Shown: piece by piece, positions 37,751 to 45,766 of the stretch
Layout: each line of letters opens with the position of its first letter
Position numbering within the stretch: the stretch's first letter is position 1
From: Ramlibacter alkalitolerans
GTDB taxonomy: Bacteria > Pseudomonadota > Gammaproteobacteria > Burkholderiales > Burkholderiaceae_C
Reading direction: 5' to 3'
Length of the DNA: 64,000 nt
Assembly (NCBI RefSeq): GCF_016722765.1
Contig: NZ_JAEQND010000002.1
Coordinates: 310,001-374,000, forward strand
The notes under the pieces: generated by a model
Databases searched by the model: none
Told to the model about the DNA's origin: nothing
Seen by the model: the letters and a program-made list of their open reading frames with translations, nothing else
Translations under genes and position numbers: made by a program

Positions 37751-38725
37751 ATGCCTTCGATCCAACGCAGAACCCTGCTGGCGGCTGCCGCCGCCGGCGC
37801 CGCGGCGCTCGCACTCCCCGCGCGGGCCCAGTTCGCCGGCAAGAACATCACGCTGATCGTGCCGTCGGCTCCCGGCGGCACCACCGACATCTCCGCGCGC
37901 ATGCTGGCCGAGCCGCTGGCGAAGCTGCTGCAGGCCAACGTGGTGGTCGACAACCGCAGCGGCGGCAACGGCAACATCGCCGGCCAGCTGGTGGCCCGGT
38001 CGGCCGGCGACGGCCTGACGCTGCTGGCGCAGTACTCCGGCTACCAGTGCATCACGCCGCTGGTGCAGCCGGTCGCCGGCTTCGATCCCGGCCGCGACCT
38101 CAAGCCGATCGGCCACCTGATCGACGCGCCGCAGGTGATGGTGGTGCGGGCCAGCTTCCCCGCCAGCACCTTCCAGGAATTCCTCGCCTACGTGAAGGCG
38201 AACCCCGGCAAGGTGAACTACGCCTCCAGCGGCAACGGCGCCCTGCAGCACGTGACGACCGAACTGCTGAAGGATCTGACGAAGACTGAGATGACGCACA
38301 TCCCGTACCGCGGCACGGGTCCGGCGCTCAGCGACCTGCTGGCCGGCAACGTCGACCTCACCATCACCACGCCGCCGCCGCTGCTGCCGCACATCCACGC
38401 CGGCAAGCTCAAGGCGCTGATGACGACCGGCAGGACGCGGCTGGAGGCCCTGCCCAACGTGCCGACGGCCACCGAGGCGGGCGTGGCGCTGGTGGCTTCG
38501 TCGTGGTTCGCCGTGTACGGGCCTGCGAGCCTGCCCGCGGAGTTGCAGAACCGCTTGTCCGCCTCGGTGCGCCAGGTGGTCGAGACGCCGGACTTCCGGC
38601 GCCGGGCCGAAGAGCAGGGCGCCAAGGCCATCGCCATGACGCCGGCCGAACTGGCGGCGCTGGGCACGAAGGAGCGCGCCACCTGGGAACGCATCGTGAA
38701 GGTGGCGCACATCAAGGCCGACTGA
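37751..38725 (+). CDS. Bug-family (TctC-like) periplasmic substrate-binding protein
   Basis: 324 residues. A signal peptide with twin-arginine-like start (QRRTLLAAAAAG) is cleaved near ARAQ. The mature part has the Bug family pattern ITLIVPSAPGGTTDISARML, then VVVDNRSGGNGNIAG, and PYRGTGPALSDLLAGNVD. Bug receptors bind carboxylates or amides for tripartite tricarboxylate transporters. It lies 53 bases after the lyase gene with GGAGA upstream, so it probably captures the substrate of this operon. No TctA/TctB membrane partners are present in the window. Confidence 0.92.
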   Translation: MPSIQRRTLLAAAAAGAAALALPARAQFAGKNITLIVPSAPGGTTDISARMLAEPLAKLLQANVVVDNRSGGNGNIAGQLVARSAGDGLTLLAQYSGYQCITPLVQPVAGFDPGRDLKPIGHLIDAPQVMVVRASFPASTFQEFLAYVKANPGKVNYASSGNGALQHVTTELLKDLTKTEMTHIPYRGTGPALSDLLAGNVDLTITTPPPLLPHIHAGKLKALMTTGRTRLEALPNVPTATEAGVALVASSWFAVYGPASLPAELQNRLSASVRQVVETPDFRRRAEEQGAKAIAMTPAELAALGTKERATWERIVKVAHIKAD

Positions 38726-38834
38726 ATCACGGCGGACTGAGTCCCAGGGCCTTCCGTTCGCTGTGCCCCTGCCGCGCGTGACGGCAGCGTCGACTCCTGC
38801 CACCATGGGGGCCGATGCAGTCAGGAGACCTGCC

Positions 38835-39134
38835 ATGCCGCATTCGCGCAAGCTCATGAAGGTGACCGGCGATACCCATCCGCCCGAAGTGGAAGACGAC
38901 CTCGGCGGGCCCGACGAGGAGATCGCGACCGCCGAAGCGGCGACGCCCGCCGTGGAAGGCGCGGCGCCGGTCTCGGGGCGTCCCGGCAGCGGGGTGCGCA
39001 GCCTCGTGGTCTCGATGCCGGCGCGCGAGTACGTCGACACGGCGCGCGAACAGGTCCGCGCGCGGCCGCTGACCACCGCGGCGATCGCCTTCTTCGCCGG
39101 CTTCGCCATCGCCGTCGTCACGCGCTCGCGCTAG
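38835..39134 (+). CDS. Small tail-anchored protein resembling the C-terminus of DUF883/ElaB proteins
   Basis: 99 residues from the ATG at 38835, which has CAGGAGA upstream. The first 60 residues are acidic and probably disordered. The C-terminus AREYVDTAREQVRARPLTTA followed by a hydrophobic segment and TRSR is like the membrane-anchoring end of DUF883 (ElaB/YqjD) ribosome-associated proteins. Function unknown; family link is by pattern only. Confidence 0.6.
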   Translation: MPHSRKLMKVTGDTHPPEVEDDLGGPDEEIATAEAATPAVEGAAPVSGRPGSGVRSLVVSMPAREYVDTAREQVRARPLTTAAIAFFAGFAIAVVTRSR

Positions 39135-39173
39135 CCGACGGGGCGCGTGGCGCGGCCGTATCATGGCCGCACC

Positions 39174-40055
39174 ATGAGAAACGTCGGATTGATCGGTTTG
39201 GGCGCGATGGGCCTGGGCATGGCCCAGTCGCTGCGCCGCGCAGGGCACCGGGTGCACGTGCACGATGTGCGCATGGACGTCACCCGTGCCTTCGCCGGCG
39301 ACGGCGGCGTCGCCTGCGGCAGCCCCGCCGACGTGGCCTCGAAGTGCGAGGTCGTGATCAGCGTGGTGGTGAACGCGGCGCAGACCGAGCAGGTGCTGTT
39401 CGGCACCGGCGGGGCGGCCACGGTGATGCAGCGGGGCAGCGTCTTCGTCATGTGTTCGACGGTCGATCCGAACTGGTCGGTGGCGCTGGAGGAACGGCTG
39501 GCCGGCATGGGCCTGCTGTACCTCGATGCGCCGATCTCCGGCGGTGCCGCCAAGGCGGCGAGCGGCCAGATGACGATGATGACGGCCGGCCGGCCCGAGG
39601 CCTACGAGAAGCTGGGCGACCTGCTCGAAACCATGGCGGCCAAGGTCTACCGCCTGGGCGACCGCGCCGGCAACGGCAGCAAGGTCAAGATCATCAACCA
39701 GCTGCTCGCCGGCGTGCACATCGCCGCCGCCGCCGAGGCGATGGCGCTGGGCCTGCGCGAAGGCGTGGATCCGCAGGCGCTGTTCGACGTGATCACGCAC
39801 AGCGCCGGCAACAGCTGGATGTTCGAGAACCGGATGCCGCACGTGCTGAAGGCCGACTACACGCCTCTTTCGGCCGTGGACATCTTCGTCAAGGACCTCG
39901 GGCTGGTGCTCGATACGGCGCGCGCCACGAAATTCCCGCTGCCGCTGGCTTCCACGGCGCACCAGATGTTCATGCAGGCCTCCGCTGGGGGCCATGGCCG
40001 CGAGGACGATGCCGCCGTGATCAAGATCTTCCCCGGCATCCGGCTGCCCGGCTGA
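39174..40055 (+). CDS. NAD(P)-dependent beta-hydroxyacid dehydrogenase (3-hydroxyisobutyrate dehydrogenase family)
   Basis: 293 residues. Rossmann motif GLIGLGAMGLGMA at the N-terminus; substrate motif DAPISGGAAKAASGQ near residue 122; catalytic lysine region GNGSKVKIINQLLAG near 170. Enzymes of this family oxidise 3-hydroxyisobutyrate, tartronate semialdehyde and similar acids. The ATG at 39174 starts at the homology; the GTG at 39147 would add nine residues without support. Probably monocistronic. Substrate unknown. Confidence 0.9.
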   Translation: MRNVGLIGLGAMGLGMAQSLRRAGHRVHVHDVRMDVTRAFAGDGGVACGSPADVASKCEVVISVVVNAAQTEQVLFGTGGAATVMQRGSVFVMCSTVDPNWSVALEERLAGMGLLYLDAPISGGAAKAASGQMTMMTAGRPEAYEKLGDLLETMAAKVYRLGDRAGNGSKVKIINQLLAGVHIAAAAEAMALGLREGVDPQALFDVITHSAGNSWMFENRMPHVLKADYTPLSAVDIFVKDLGLVLDTARATKFPLPLASTAHQMFMQASAGGHGREDDAAVIKIFPGIRLPG

Positions 40056-40332
40056 CCCCCTGCGGTCAAAAGCTTTCCCGCAGCGCTGGGGGTTTTGAGC
40101 CATTCCCCACTTCTGGGGGCCGAGCGGCCGCCCCACCCGCAACCGTTTCTTCAATGCCGGCGCGCACTTGCGCGTTCCCGGCAAGCTGTGCCGGCACTTT
40201 CGAGCTACGGGCACGCTTGATGCAAGGACTCTCACGGGAGCCTTCCAACGGGGGATGTCCACCGCACCGGAAAGTGCGACGCTGGGACCCGGAGAAGGCG
40301 CAAGCAATCGAATCGTTTTGACGGGGTGTGCC

Positions 40333-40533
40333 ATGTGTCAAGCTACTTACGGCAAGTTCCAGCTTCGGTTCCAGTCGCTGTTCGCCAGCGGCCGCGGATT
40401 TGCATTCCCGTGCGACCACGAAGGCCATGTCGACCTGGACGGCATGACCGAGCGGGCGCGGAACAACTACTTCTTCGCCCGTGCCATGGTCGGCCGCGAC
40501 CTGGCCTGCCCCGCCGTCGAAGCGACCGCCTGA
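40333..40533 (+). CDS. Small conserved-looking hypothetical protein
   Basis: 66 residues from ATG 40333 (MCQATYGKFQ). It has GRGFAFPCDHEGHVDLDGM and ERARNNYFFARAMVGRDL, a composition expected of a small folded cytoplasmic protein. Two cysteines, no membrane segment. I believe similar short proteins occur in other Comamonadaceae, but have no name for the family. The frame is open to 40168, but that part has no coding look. The gap 40056-40332 holds no other gene. Confidence 0.6.
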   Translation: MCQATYGKFQLRFQSLFASGRGFAFPCDHEGHVDLDGMTERARNNYFFARAMVGRDLACPAVEATA

Positions 40534-40658
40534 TGCGGCAGGCCCCGCGTGGCGGGCCGGCAGCCCGCGTGCCGCAGCCGCGGCGCCTGCAGGCTGGGAG
40601 GACCGGAGGGCATTGAGTGCCATCGCATAATCGGGCGACTCACCCGAGGGACGATGCG

Positions 40659-42098
40659 ATGACCTACCCCCATACCCAGCTCTTCATCAACGGCCAGTGG
40701 CAGGATGCCGCCGACGGCCGCACGCTGCCGGTGTTCAACCCGGCGACCGGCCAGGAAATCGGGCGCGTCGCCCACGCCGGCAAGGCCGACCTCGACCGCG
40801 CGCTCGAGGCGGCCCAGAAGGGCTTCGAAACCTGGCGCGACATGAACCCCGCCGCACGCAGCGCCATCATGCGCAAGGCCGCCGGCTTCATGCGCGAGCG
40901 CGCCGCCGAGATCGCGCCGCTGCTGACCCAGGAACAGGGCAAGCCGCTGCCCGAAGCCAAGGGCGAGGCGATGGCCGCCGCCGACATCATCGAATGGTTC
41001 GCCGAAGAGGGCTTCCGCGTCTACGGGCGCCTGGTCCCCTCGCGCTACAGGCCGGAAGTGCGCCAGATGGTGCTGAAGGACCCGGTGGGCCCGGTCGCGG
41101 CCTTCACGCCCTGGAACTTCCCGATCAACCAGATCGTGCGCAAGGTCGGCGCCGCGCTCGCCGCCGGCTGCTCGATGCTGGTCAAGGCGCCGGAGGAAAC
41201 CCCCGCTGCCGCCGCGGCGCTGATCAAGGCCTTCGCCGATGCCGGCCTGCCGCCCGGCGTGCTGGGCCTGGTGTACGGCAACCCGGCCGAGATCTCGGGC
41301 TACCTGATCCCGCATCCGGTGATCCGCAAGATCACCTTCACCGGCTCCACTCCGGTGGGCAAGCAGCTGGCGGGGCTGGCCGGCCAGCACATGAAGCGCG
41401 TCACCATGGAGCTGGGCGGGCACGCGCCGGTGATCGTCTGCGAAGACGCGGACATCGCGCTGGCCGTGAAATCCGCCGGCGCCGCCAAGTTCCGCAACGC
41501 GGGGCAGGTCTGCATCTCGCCCACCCGCTTCCTGGTGCACGAGAGCGTGAAGAACGACTTCGCGCAGGCCATGGCCAAGTACGCGCAGGGCCTGAAGGTG
41601 GGCGACGGCCTGCAGGAAGGCACGCAGATGGGCCCGCTGGCCAATCCGCGCCGCCTGACCGCGATGGGCGAATTCCACGCCGATGCGGTGGAGAAGGGCG
41701 CCCAGGTCCTGGCCGGCGGCAAGCGCATCGGCGACGCGGGCAACTTCTGGGAGCCCACGGTGCTGCTGGACGTGCCGCTGGAGGCCAAGCTGTTCAACGA
41801 CGAGCCCTTCGGACCCGTGGCCGGCATCCGCGGCTTCACGAACCTCGATGAAGCGATCCGCGAAGCCAACCGCCTGTCGTACGGCCTGGCCGGCTATGCG
41901 TTCACCAGGTCGCTGAAGAACGCCGACCTGCTGTCGCGCCGCGTCGAAGTGGGCATGCTGTGGATCAACATGCCGGCCATGCCGAGCGCCGAAATGCCCT
42001 TCGGTGGGATCAAGGATTCGGGCTACGGCTCCGAAGGCGGCCCGGAGGCGCTGGAGGCGTACCTGAATGCGCGGTCGGTGGCGGTGATGAACGTGTGA
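40659..42098 (+). CDS. NAD(P)-dependent aldehyde dehydrogenase (succinate-semialdehyde dehydrogenase-like)
   Basis: 479 residues. Oxidises aldehydes to acids. Catalytic Glu251 (MELGGHAP) and Cys285 (GQVCISP) are present, with [17 protein letters not shown] and [11 protein letters not shown] for cofactor binding. GabD-type enzymes are the closest pattern, but substrate is not certain. GAGGGACG precedes the ATG at 40659. A strong intrinsic terminator follows at 42159, so it looks like a single-gene unit. Confidence 0.93.
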   Translation: MTYPHTQLFINGQWQDAADGRTLPVFNPATGQEIGRVAHAGKADLDRALEAAQKGFETWRDMNPAARSAIMRKAAGFMRERAAEIAPLLTQEQGKPLPEAKGEAMAAADIIEWFAEEGFRVYGRLVPSRYRPEVRQMVLKDPVGPVAAFTPWNFPINQIVRKVGAALAAGCSMLVKAPEETPAAAAALIKAFADAGLPPGVLGLVYGNPAEISGYLIPHPVIRKITFTGSTPVGKQLAGLAGQHMKRVTMELGGHAPVIVCEDADIALAVKSAGAAKFRNAGQVCISPTRFLVHESVKNDFAQAMAKYAQGLKVGDGLQEGTQMGPLANPRRLTAMGEFHADAVEKGAQVLAGGKRIGDAGNFWEPTVLLDVPLEAKLFNDEPFGPVAGIRGFTNLDEAIREANRLSYGLAGYAFTRSLKNADLLSRRVEVGMLWINMPAMPSAEMPFGGIKDSGYGSEGGPEALEAYLNARSVAVMNV

Positions 42099-42158
42099 GC
42101 TCGCTGATCCAGAAATCCTGCGGCCCCGTCGAACACGATCCCGGCGCAGACCCATGAA

Positions 42159-42181
42159 AAAGCCCGGCACTGCCGGGCTTT
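42159..42181 (+). terminator. Intrinsic terminator after the aldehyde dehydrogenase gene
   Basis: AAAGCCCGG (42159-42167) and CCGGGCTTT (42173-42181) form a GC-rich stem around a 5-base loop, ending in TTTCCTGTTCTT. The A-run/T-run symmetry would let it work on both strands. It is the clearest intrinsic terminator in the window. Confidence 0.88.
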
Positions 42182-42206
42182 CCTGTTCTTGTGGCGCAAA
42201 TGGCGG

Positions 42207-42250
42207 CCCCTCACCCCAGCCCTCCCCGTGCGGGAAGGGCTGGGGCGGGG
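42207..42250. repeat. Dispersed hairpin repeat upstream of the Crp/Fnr gene
   Basis: CCCCAGCCCTCCCCG (42214-42228) pairs with CGGGAAGGGCTGGGG (42231-42245), 15 bp with one mismatch, flanked by CCCCTCA and CGGGG. It is the third member of the family seen at 9084 and 33712. Confidence 0.8.
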
Positions 42251-42298
42251 CACGCGACCCCACTCCTCTTGCTTGCGGGCCCTCCAGATTCGTGCAGA

Positions 42299-42376
42299 TC
42301 AGCCGCCGCAGACCCGGGCGCTGCGCATCAGGCGCCTGCTGCGCTGGAATTCCAGCTTCAGGGCGAGAGGCATCAT
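42299..42376 (-). CDS. Possible 25-residue small protein
   Basis: On the minus strand, AAGGAG is followed by 5 bases and ATGATG, opening a frame of 25 codons (MMPLALKLEF, then QRSRRLMRSARVCGG) closed by TGA. The peptide is amphipathic and strongly basic. The ribosome site is better than those of most annotated genes here, but a frame this short can arise by chance. The rest of the 42251-42719 gap shows nothing I can call a gene. Confidence 0.35.
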   Translation of the reverse strand: MMPLALKLEFQRSRRLMRSARVCGG

Positions 42377-42719
42377 GGCTGCTCCTTCGGGGTCGGTCGT
42401 CAGGACGATGGGTCGTGCGGCGGTCGGCGGACTATCATGGGCAAGGGATCAGCACCGCGCCGGCCGTTCGCCGCCGGCCGCGCCGCGCTTCCCGGCGATG
42501 GCCAGCGAGGCGGCGCAAGCACGCAGGGCGGCCGGGGGGCGAACGAAACATGGCGGATCTCCTTGGAAGGGGAAGCCCGGACGGGACCGGGTGGGGACAT
42601 GGTGGGAGCAGCAGCGTGGCCGCGATGTACGGAATCGCACGCGCCGCTGGCGCCTTCCCCGCGTGGCGTGACATTTGTGGTGGCACGCCCCATCCCGGGA
42701 CAGCCTGGAGCGAGAACCC

Positions 42720-43508
42720 ATGCCTTCCAACATCCCGATGTCTTCCCTGGCCCTGGCGCGCATGCCGCTGCTGGCGGACCTGCCGCAGGAGCGCCTCGAC
42801 GCCCTGGCCGCGCAGTGCACGTGGCGGCGCTTCGAGCCGGGGCAGCCGCTCGTCTCGCGCGACACCAGCGGCGGCGAGGTGCACCTGATCGTCGACGGTC
42901 GCGTGCGCATCCACGTCTATGCGGCCGACGGCCGCGAAGTGCTGTTCACCCACGTGCAGGAGGGATCGATCGTCGGCGACTTCGCCGCGGTCGACGGCGG
43001 CCTGCGCACGACCGACGCGCACGCCAGCACGCGCGTGCTCAGCGCATCGCTGTCCGGCGCGGAATTCAAGCAGCTGCTGCGCGAGGAGCCGCGCGTGGAG
43101 GAGCGCTACGTGCGCTACCTGGTGGGGCTGGTGCGCATGCTCACGGACCGCGTGATCGAACTGAGCACGCTGGCCGTGCAGAACCGCATCCGCGCCGAGG
43201 TGCTGCGGCAGGCGCAGGCGGCCGTCGAGCCGGACAGCGGCTTCGCGATCCTGGAGCCGGCACCGCGCCACGCGGACCTGGCCGCGCAGGTGGGCACGAC
43301 GCGCGAGCAGGTCACGCGCGAGCTGTCGGCCCTCACGCGCCAGGGCCTGCTGCAGAAGACCGGCCGCGCGCTGCTGGTGCCCGACCTGCACCGGCTGCAG
43401 GACCTGGTGCGAGGCGGCGGCGAAGGCGGCCACGCGGCCCAGGCCGCGCTCACCTCTTCACGAGCGGGCCGTACTCCTTCTCATGACGGGCGATATAGCC
43501 CGCGATGA
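42720..43508 (+). CDS. Crp/Fnr-family transcriptional regulator
   Basis: 262 residues from ATG 42720. A cyclic-nucleotide-binding-type beta-roll covers about residues 12-130 (LVSRDTSGGEVHLIVDGRVR, then GSIVGDFAAVDGG), followed by the dimer helix and a Crp-type helix-turn-helix near 182-212 (HADLAAQVGTTREQVTRELS). No Fnr-type cysteine cluster is visible at the N-terminus, so it is not an oxygen-sensing Fnr. The last 20 or so residues are encoded in the overlap with the convergent GNAT gene and look like read-through rather than domain sequence. Confidence 0.9.
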   Translation: MPSNIPMSSLALARMPLLADLPQERLDALAAQCTWRRFEPGQPLVSRDTSGGEVHLIVDGRVRIHVYAADGREVLFTHVQEGSIVGDFAAVDGGLRTTDAHASTRVLSASLSGAEFKQLLREEPRVEERYVRYLVGLVRMLTDRVIELSTLAVQNRIRAEVLRQAQAAVEPDSGFAILEPAPRHADLAAQVGTTREQVTRELSALTRQGLLQKTGRALLVPDLHRLQDLVRGGGEGGHAAQAALTSSRAGRTPSHDGRYSPR

Positions 43509-43758
43509 AGCTGCACTGCGGCAGCGCCTTGAGGCCGCGGCTGCGCACGTCGTCGAGCGCATAGGCGGCCAGGCGCGAGCCGAGCCCCTGGCCTTCGTGG
43601 GCTTCGTCGACTTCGGTGTGCGTGAAGACCACGGCGTCGCCGTCGCGGTGGTATTTCGCCAGCGCGACCACGCGGCCGTCCATGCGCAGTTCGTAGCGCC
43701 CAAGGGCTTCGTCGTGGGCGGTCTCGGCGGCGGCCGAGGGTTGTTGCTGCTGTTTCAT
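43450..43758 (-). CDS. Small GNAT-like N-acetyltransferase (YjdJ/COG2388 type)
   Basis: 102 residues. Matches the short GNAT group of about 90-100 residues: RYELRMDGRVVALAKYHRDG, then FTHTEVDEAHEGQGLGSRLA (acetyl-CoA loop GQGLGSRL) and LPQCSFIAGYIARHEKEY. The start MKQQQQPSAAAE at 43758 was chosen because the upstream extension lacks homology. It overlaps the 3' end of the convergent Crp/Fnr gene by 59 bases. Substrate unknown. Confidence 0.85.
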   Translation of the reverse strand: MKQQQQPSAAAETAHDEALGRYELRMDGRVVALAKYHRDGDAVVFTHTEVDEAHEGQGLGSRLAAYALDDVRSRGLKALPQCSFIAGYIARHEKEYGPLVKR

Positions 43759-43805
43759 GGCGCCATGCTGCCATGAGGCGGGTTCCAGCGGGGTACGCCG
43801 GCTCG

Positions 43806-43893
43806 TAGGCTGGCGGTGACGCGCCAAGCGCCGGAACCCCAGCGATGCGCGCAAGCGCTGGGGTTTGCGCTGCCGCGGCTCACCGCCAGTCTA
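43806..43893. repeat. Intact 88-bp palindromic element
   Basis: Outer arms TAGGCTGGCGGTGA (43806-43819) and TCACCGCCAGTCTA (43880-43893) match with one mismatch; inner arms AACCCCAGCG (43835-43844) and CGCTGGGGTT (43856-43865) match exactly. A second copy at 61381-61438 plus 63091-63120 is split by an IS. The right arm supplies the TAG stop of the DUF1810 gene, so the palindrome lies at the 3' end of that gene and may end its transcript. Confidence 0.88.
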
Positions 43894-44319
43894 CCGGCGA
43901 GGGCAGAGCGCGACGGTGCGCGGGTCCGGCTCGCCGCCGTAGAAGCGCTGCAGGCACTCGCCGAAGACAGCCTCCTGCGGCGCCGCCAGCGAGAACAGCG
44001 TGACGCACGACCGGAACTTCAGGTCGTCGGGCGAGCCCAGGATCTCGTGCGCGCTGCGGCCCGGCACGGCCAGCATGAGCGCGCAGCACTCGCGCAAGCG
44101 CGGACCGAGCACCGGATGCGCGAGATAGGCCCGCGCTTCGTCGAGGGAATCCAGGCCATAGAACTGCGCCGTGCTGCTCGACCCGAGCCCCTTCAACTGC
44201 GGGAACACGAACCACATCCAGTGGCTGCGCTTGCGACCCGCACGCAGTTCCTCGCGCACCGCATCGATCACGTCATCCTGCGCGGCCACGAAGCGCTGCA
44301 GGTCGGGCCCGGCGCTCAT
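43891..44319 (-). CDS. DUF1810 family protein
   Basis: 142 residues. DUF1810 pattern: DLQRFVAAQDDVIDAVREEL, then KRSHWMWFVFPQLKGLG, AQFYGLDSLDEARAYLAHP and CVTLFSLAAPQEAVFGECL. Calpastatin-like is sometimes attached to this family by name, but function is unknown. The start shares one base with the cupin stop (TGATG), so the two are coupled. The stop codon comes from an arm of the 88-bp palindrome. Confidence 0.9.
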   Translation of the reverse strand: MSAGPDLQRFVAAQDDVIDAVREELRAGRKRSHWMWFVFPQLKGLGSSSTAQFYGLDSLDEARAYLAHPVLGPRLRECCALMLAVPGRSAHEILGSPDDLKFRSCVTLFSLAAPQEAVFGECLQRFYGGEPDPRTVALCPRR

Positions 44320-44717
44320 CAGGCGCGCGTCGGCGAGTCCTTGTCGGGGGCGCGGCGGTTGCCCGCGCCGCCCTGGTTGCCGGCATCGCCACCGTGCAGC
44401 AGCAGCGTCACCAGCACCGCCGACTGGGCGCGGGCCTTGAGCGCATGCGGTTGCCCGGGCGGCAGCACGATCACGTTGCCGGGCCGCAGCTGGCGCACGC
44501 CGGCACCCATCATCAGGTCGACCTCGCCTTCCAGGCAGTGGATGGTGCACTCGTCGTCGACGTGGTGCATCGGCTGCTCCTGGTGGGCCGACAGCACCAT
44601 GTGCAGCAGCTGGATGCGGTCCGTCTTGATCAGGCTGGTGCTCACCGTGCCGGGCAGCTGGTTGCCCAGCGGGGCGACGTTGATCACATCCAGGTGTTTC
44701 GCGTGCGGCAGGGCCAT
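44319..44717 (-). CDS. Cupin-domain protein
   Basis: 132 residues, a single small beta-barrel cupin. Metal-type residues occur in PMHHVDDECTIHCLEGEVDL and GNVIVLPPGQPHALKA (cupin motifs 1 and 2). The last 25 or so residues (GGDAGNQGGAGNRRAPDKD) are a flexible tail. Start at 44717 was chosen over an upstream ATG at 44759 by homology. Function cannot be told; it may sense or bind a small molecule. Confidence 0.85.
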   Translation of the reverse strand: MALPHAKHLDVINVAPLGNQLPGTVSTSLIKTDRIQLLHMVLSAHQEQPMHHVDDECTIHCLEGEVDLMMGAGVRQLRPGNVIVLPPGQPHALKARAQSAVLVTLLLHGGDAGNQGGAGNRRAPDKDSPTRA

Positions 44718-44762
44718 GGTTCGTCTCGCGTCTCGCTGTCGTGGACGCAAGACTAGCAAACC

Positions 44763-45521
44763 CTAGCGCGGATAGGGAGCAATCTCACCTGTCTTGACTC
44801 CGGTGAGGGCCGCGTGGTGCACCTGGGCGTTCGCCAGCGCCCAGGCCTTCAGGTGCTCGACGTACTCCTTGCGCTCCGGGTCGGCCTGCACGAAGCTCGG
44901 GTGCCACTCGCTCTCGCGCCAGTCGGCGACGGTGGAGGGCACGAAATCGACCAGTTCCGGGTTCACCGTGTAGTCGACCCACAGGTACTCGCCGGGCTGG
45001 AAGAAGCGCTCCTGCACCTGGAGCACGGTCTTGGGCACCTTGACGTTGTTCTCCTGCATCCACTGCCAGGCCTCGCGGTCGCTGTGGTCGCGCGGCTTGG
45101 TCTGCATGTAGCGCACCAGGTGGTTCATGATCACGCAGTTCTGCGAATGCGCGGGGCCGCCGAGCGCGGCGCGGAACAGCGTGTCCTCGCGCTGGCAGGC
45201 CTTGTCGCGCCATTCGATGGGCTTGCCCGCCTCGGTCGTCGCGCGCACGTGGAAGGAGCCGATGAAGCGCTTCAGCTGGTCGAACTGCACGAGGTAATAG
45301 GCCTTGTACGTGGCCCCGCTCGGAATGCCGTCCGAGCTCACGGCCTTGCCGGTGTGCTCCCCCACGACGTTCCAGGTGCCGGGCGGCAGCGCGACGCGCA
45401 CGTTGCCGATTTCCACCGCGCTGCTCACGGTATCGCCCTTGGCGGGGTCCTTCGACGCCGCCGGGGCCGCGGCGATCAGGCTGGCGACGGCGACGGCCGC
45501 CGTGATCATGATGTTGCGCAT
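44763..45521 (-). CDS. Secreted hypothetical protein
   Basis: 252 residues with a signal peptide (MRNIMITAAVAVASLIAAAP, cleaved near AAS). AAGAGGA precedes the ATG. The mature part is hydrophilic with two cysteine pairs candidates (Cys109 and Cys129) and segments VEIGNVRVALPPGTWNVVGE, VIMNHLVRYMQTKPRDH and YLWVDYTVNPELVDFVPST. I do not recognise a family. It lies in the same direction as the cupin and DUF1810 genes, 45 bases before the cupin start. Confidence 0.75.
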   Translation of the reverse strand: MRNIMITAAVAVASLIAAAPAASKDPAKGDTVSSAVEIGNVRVALPPGTWNVVGEHTGKAVSSDGIPSGATYKAYYLVQFDQLKRFIGSFHVRATTEAGKPIEWRDKACQREDTLFRAALGGPAHSQNCVIMNHLVRYMQTKPRDHSDREAWQWMQENNVKVPKTVLQVQERFFQPGEYLWVDYTVNPELVDFVPSTVADWRESEWHPSFVQADPERKEYVEHLKAWALANAQVHHAALTGVKTGEIAPYPR

Positions 45522-45593
45522 GGCTTCCTCTTGCTTGCATCCGCGTTCGCGATTTCGTAGTCGGATGTTACGAAGCCGCCGAGTGACGGACGA

Positions 45594-45616
45594 GGCCCCC
45601 TGGTGACCGGGGGGCC
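45594..45616 (-). terminator. Possible terminator after the Bug/PanE/TPP operon
   Basis: GGCCCCC (45594-45600) pairs with GGGGGCC (45610-45616) around a 9-base loop, in the gap between the Bug gene and the secreted-protein gene. No T-run is present on either side. Confidence 0.35.
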
Positions 45617-45664
45617 CTACTGTCTGCGCGACTTGAGGGGAACCTTCGTGCCGAATCCGCCAGA

Positions 45665-45689
45665 ACTGTTTGTATGTGTGAAAAACAGT
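45665..45689. promoter_or_regulatory. Palindromic operator candidate
   Basis: ACTGTTT and AAACAGT are perfect inverted arms separated by 11 bases, in an AT-rich patch within a GC-rich gap. It lies about 145 bases upstream of the secreted-protein gene and 78 bases beyond the Bug stop. The spacing does not match LexA. Binding protein unknown. Confidence 0.3.
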
Positions 45690-45766
45690 ATCCGGCTCCG
45701 GGCGCCGGAGGCGACGGTGTGAGAACGTTCGTACGCAGGGCAGGCTGCGCGCAGCGGAGCGGGGCC

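Noticed and set aside
45665..45689. LexA box
   Set aside because: LexA sites have CTG-N10-CAG; here the CTG and CAG are 17 bases apart. Kept only as an unassigned palindrome.
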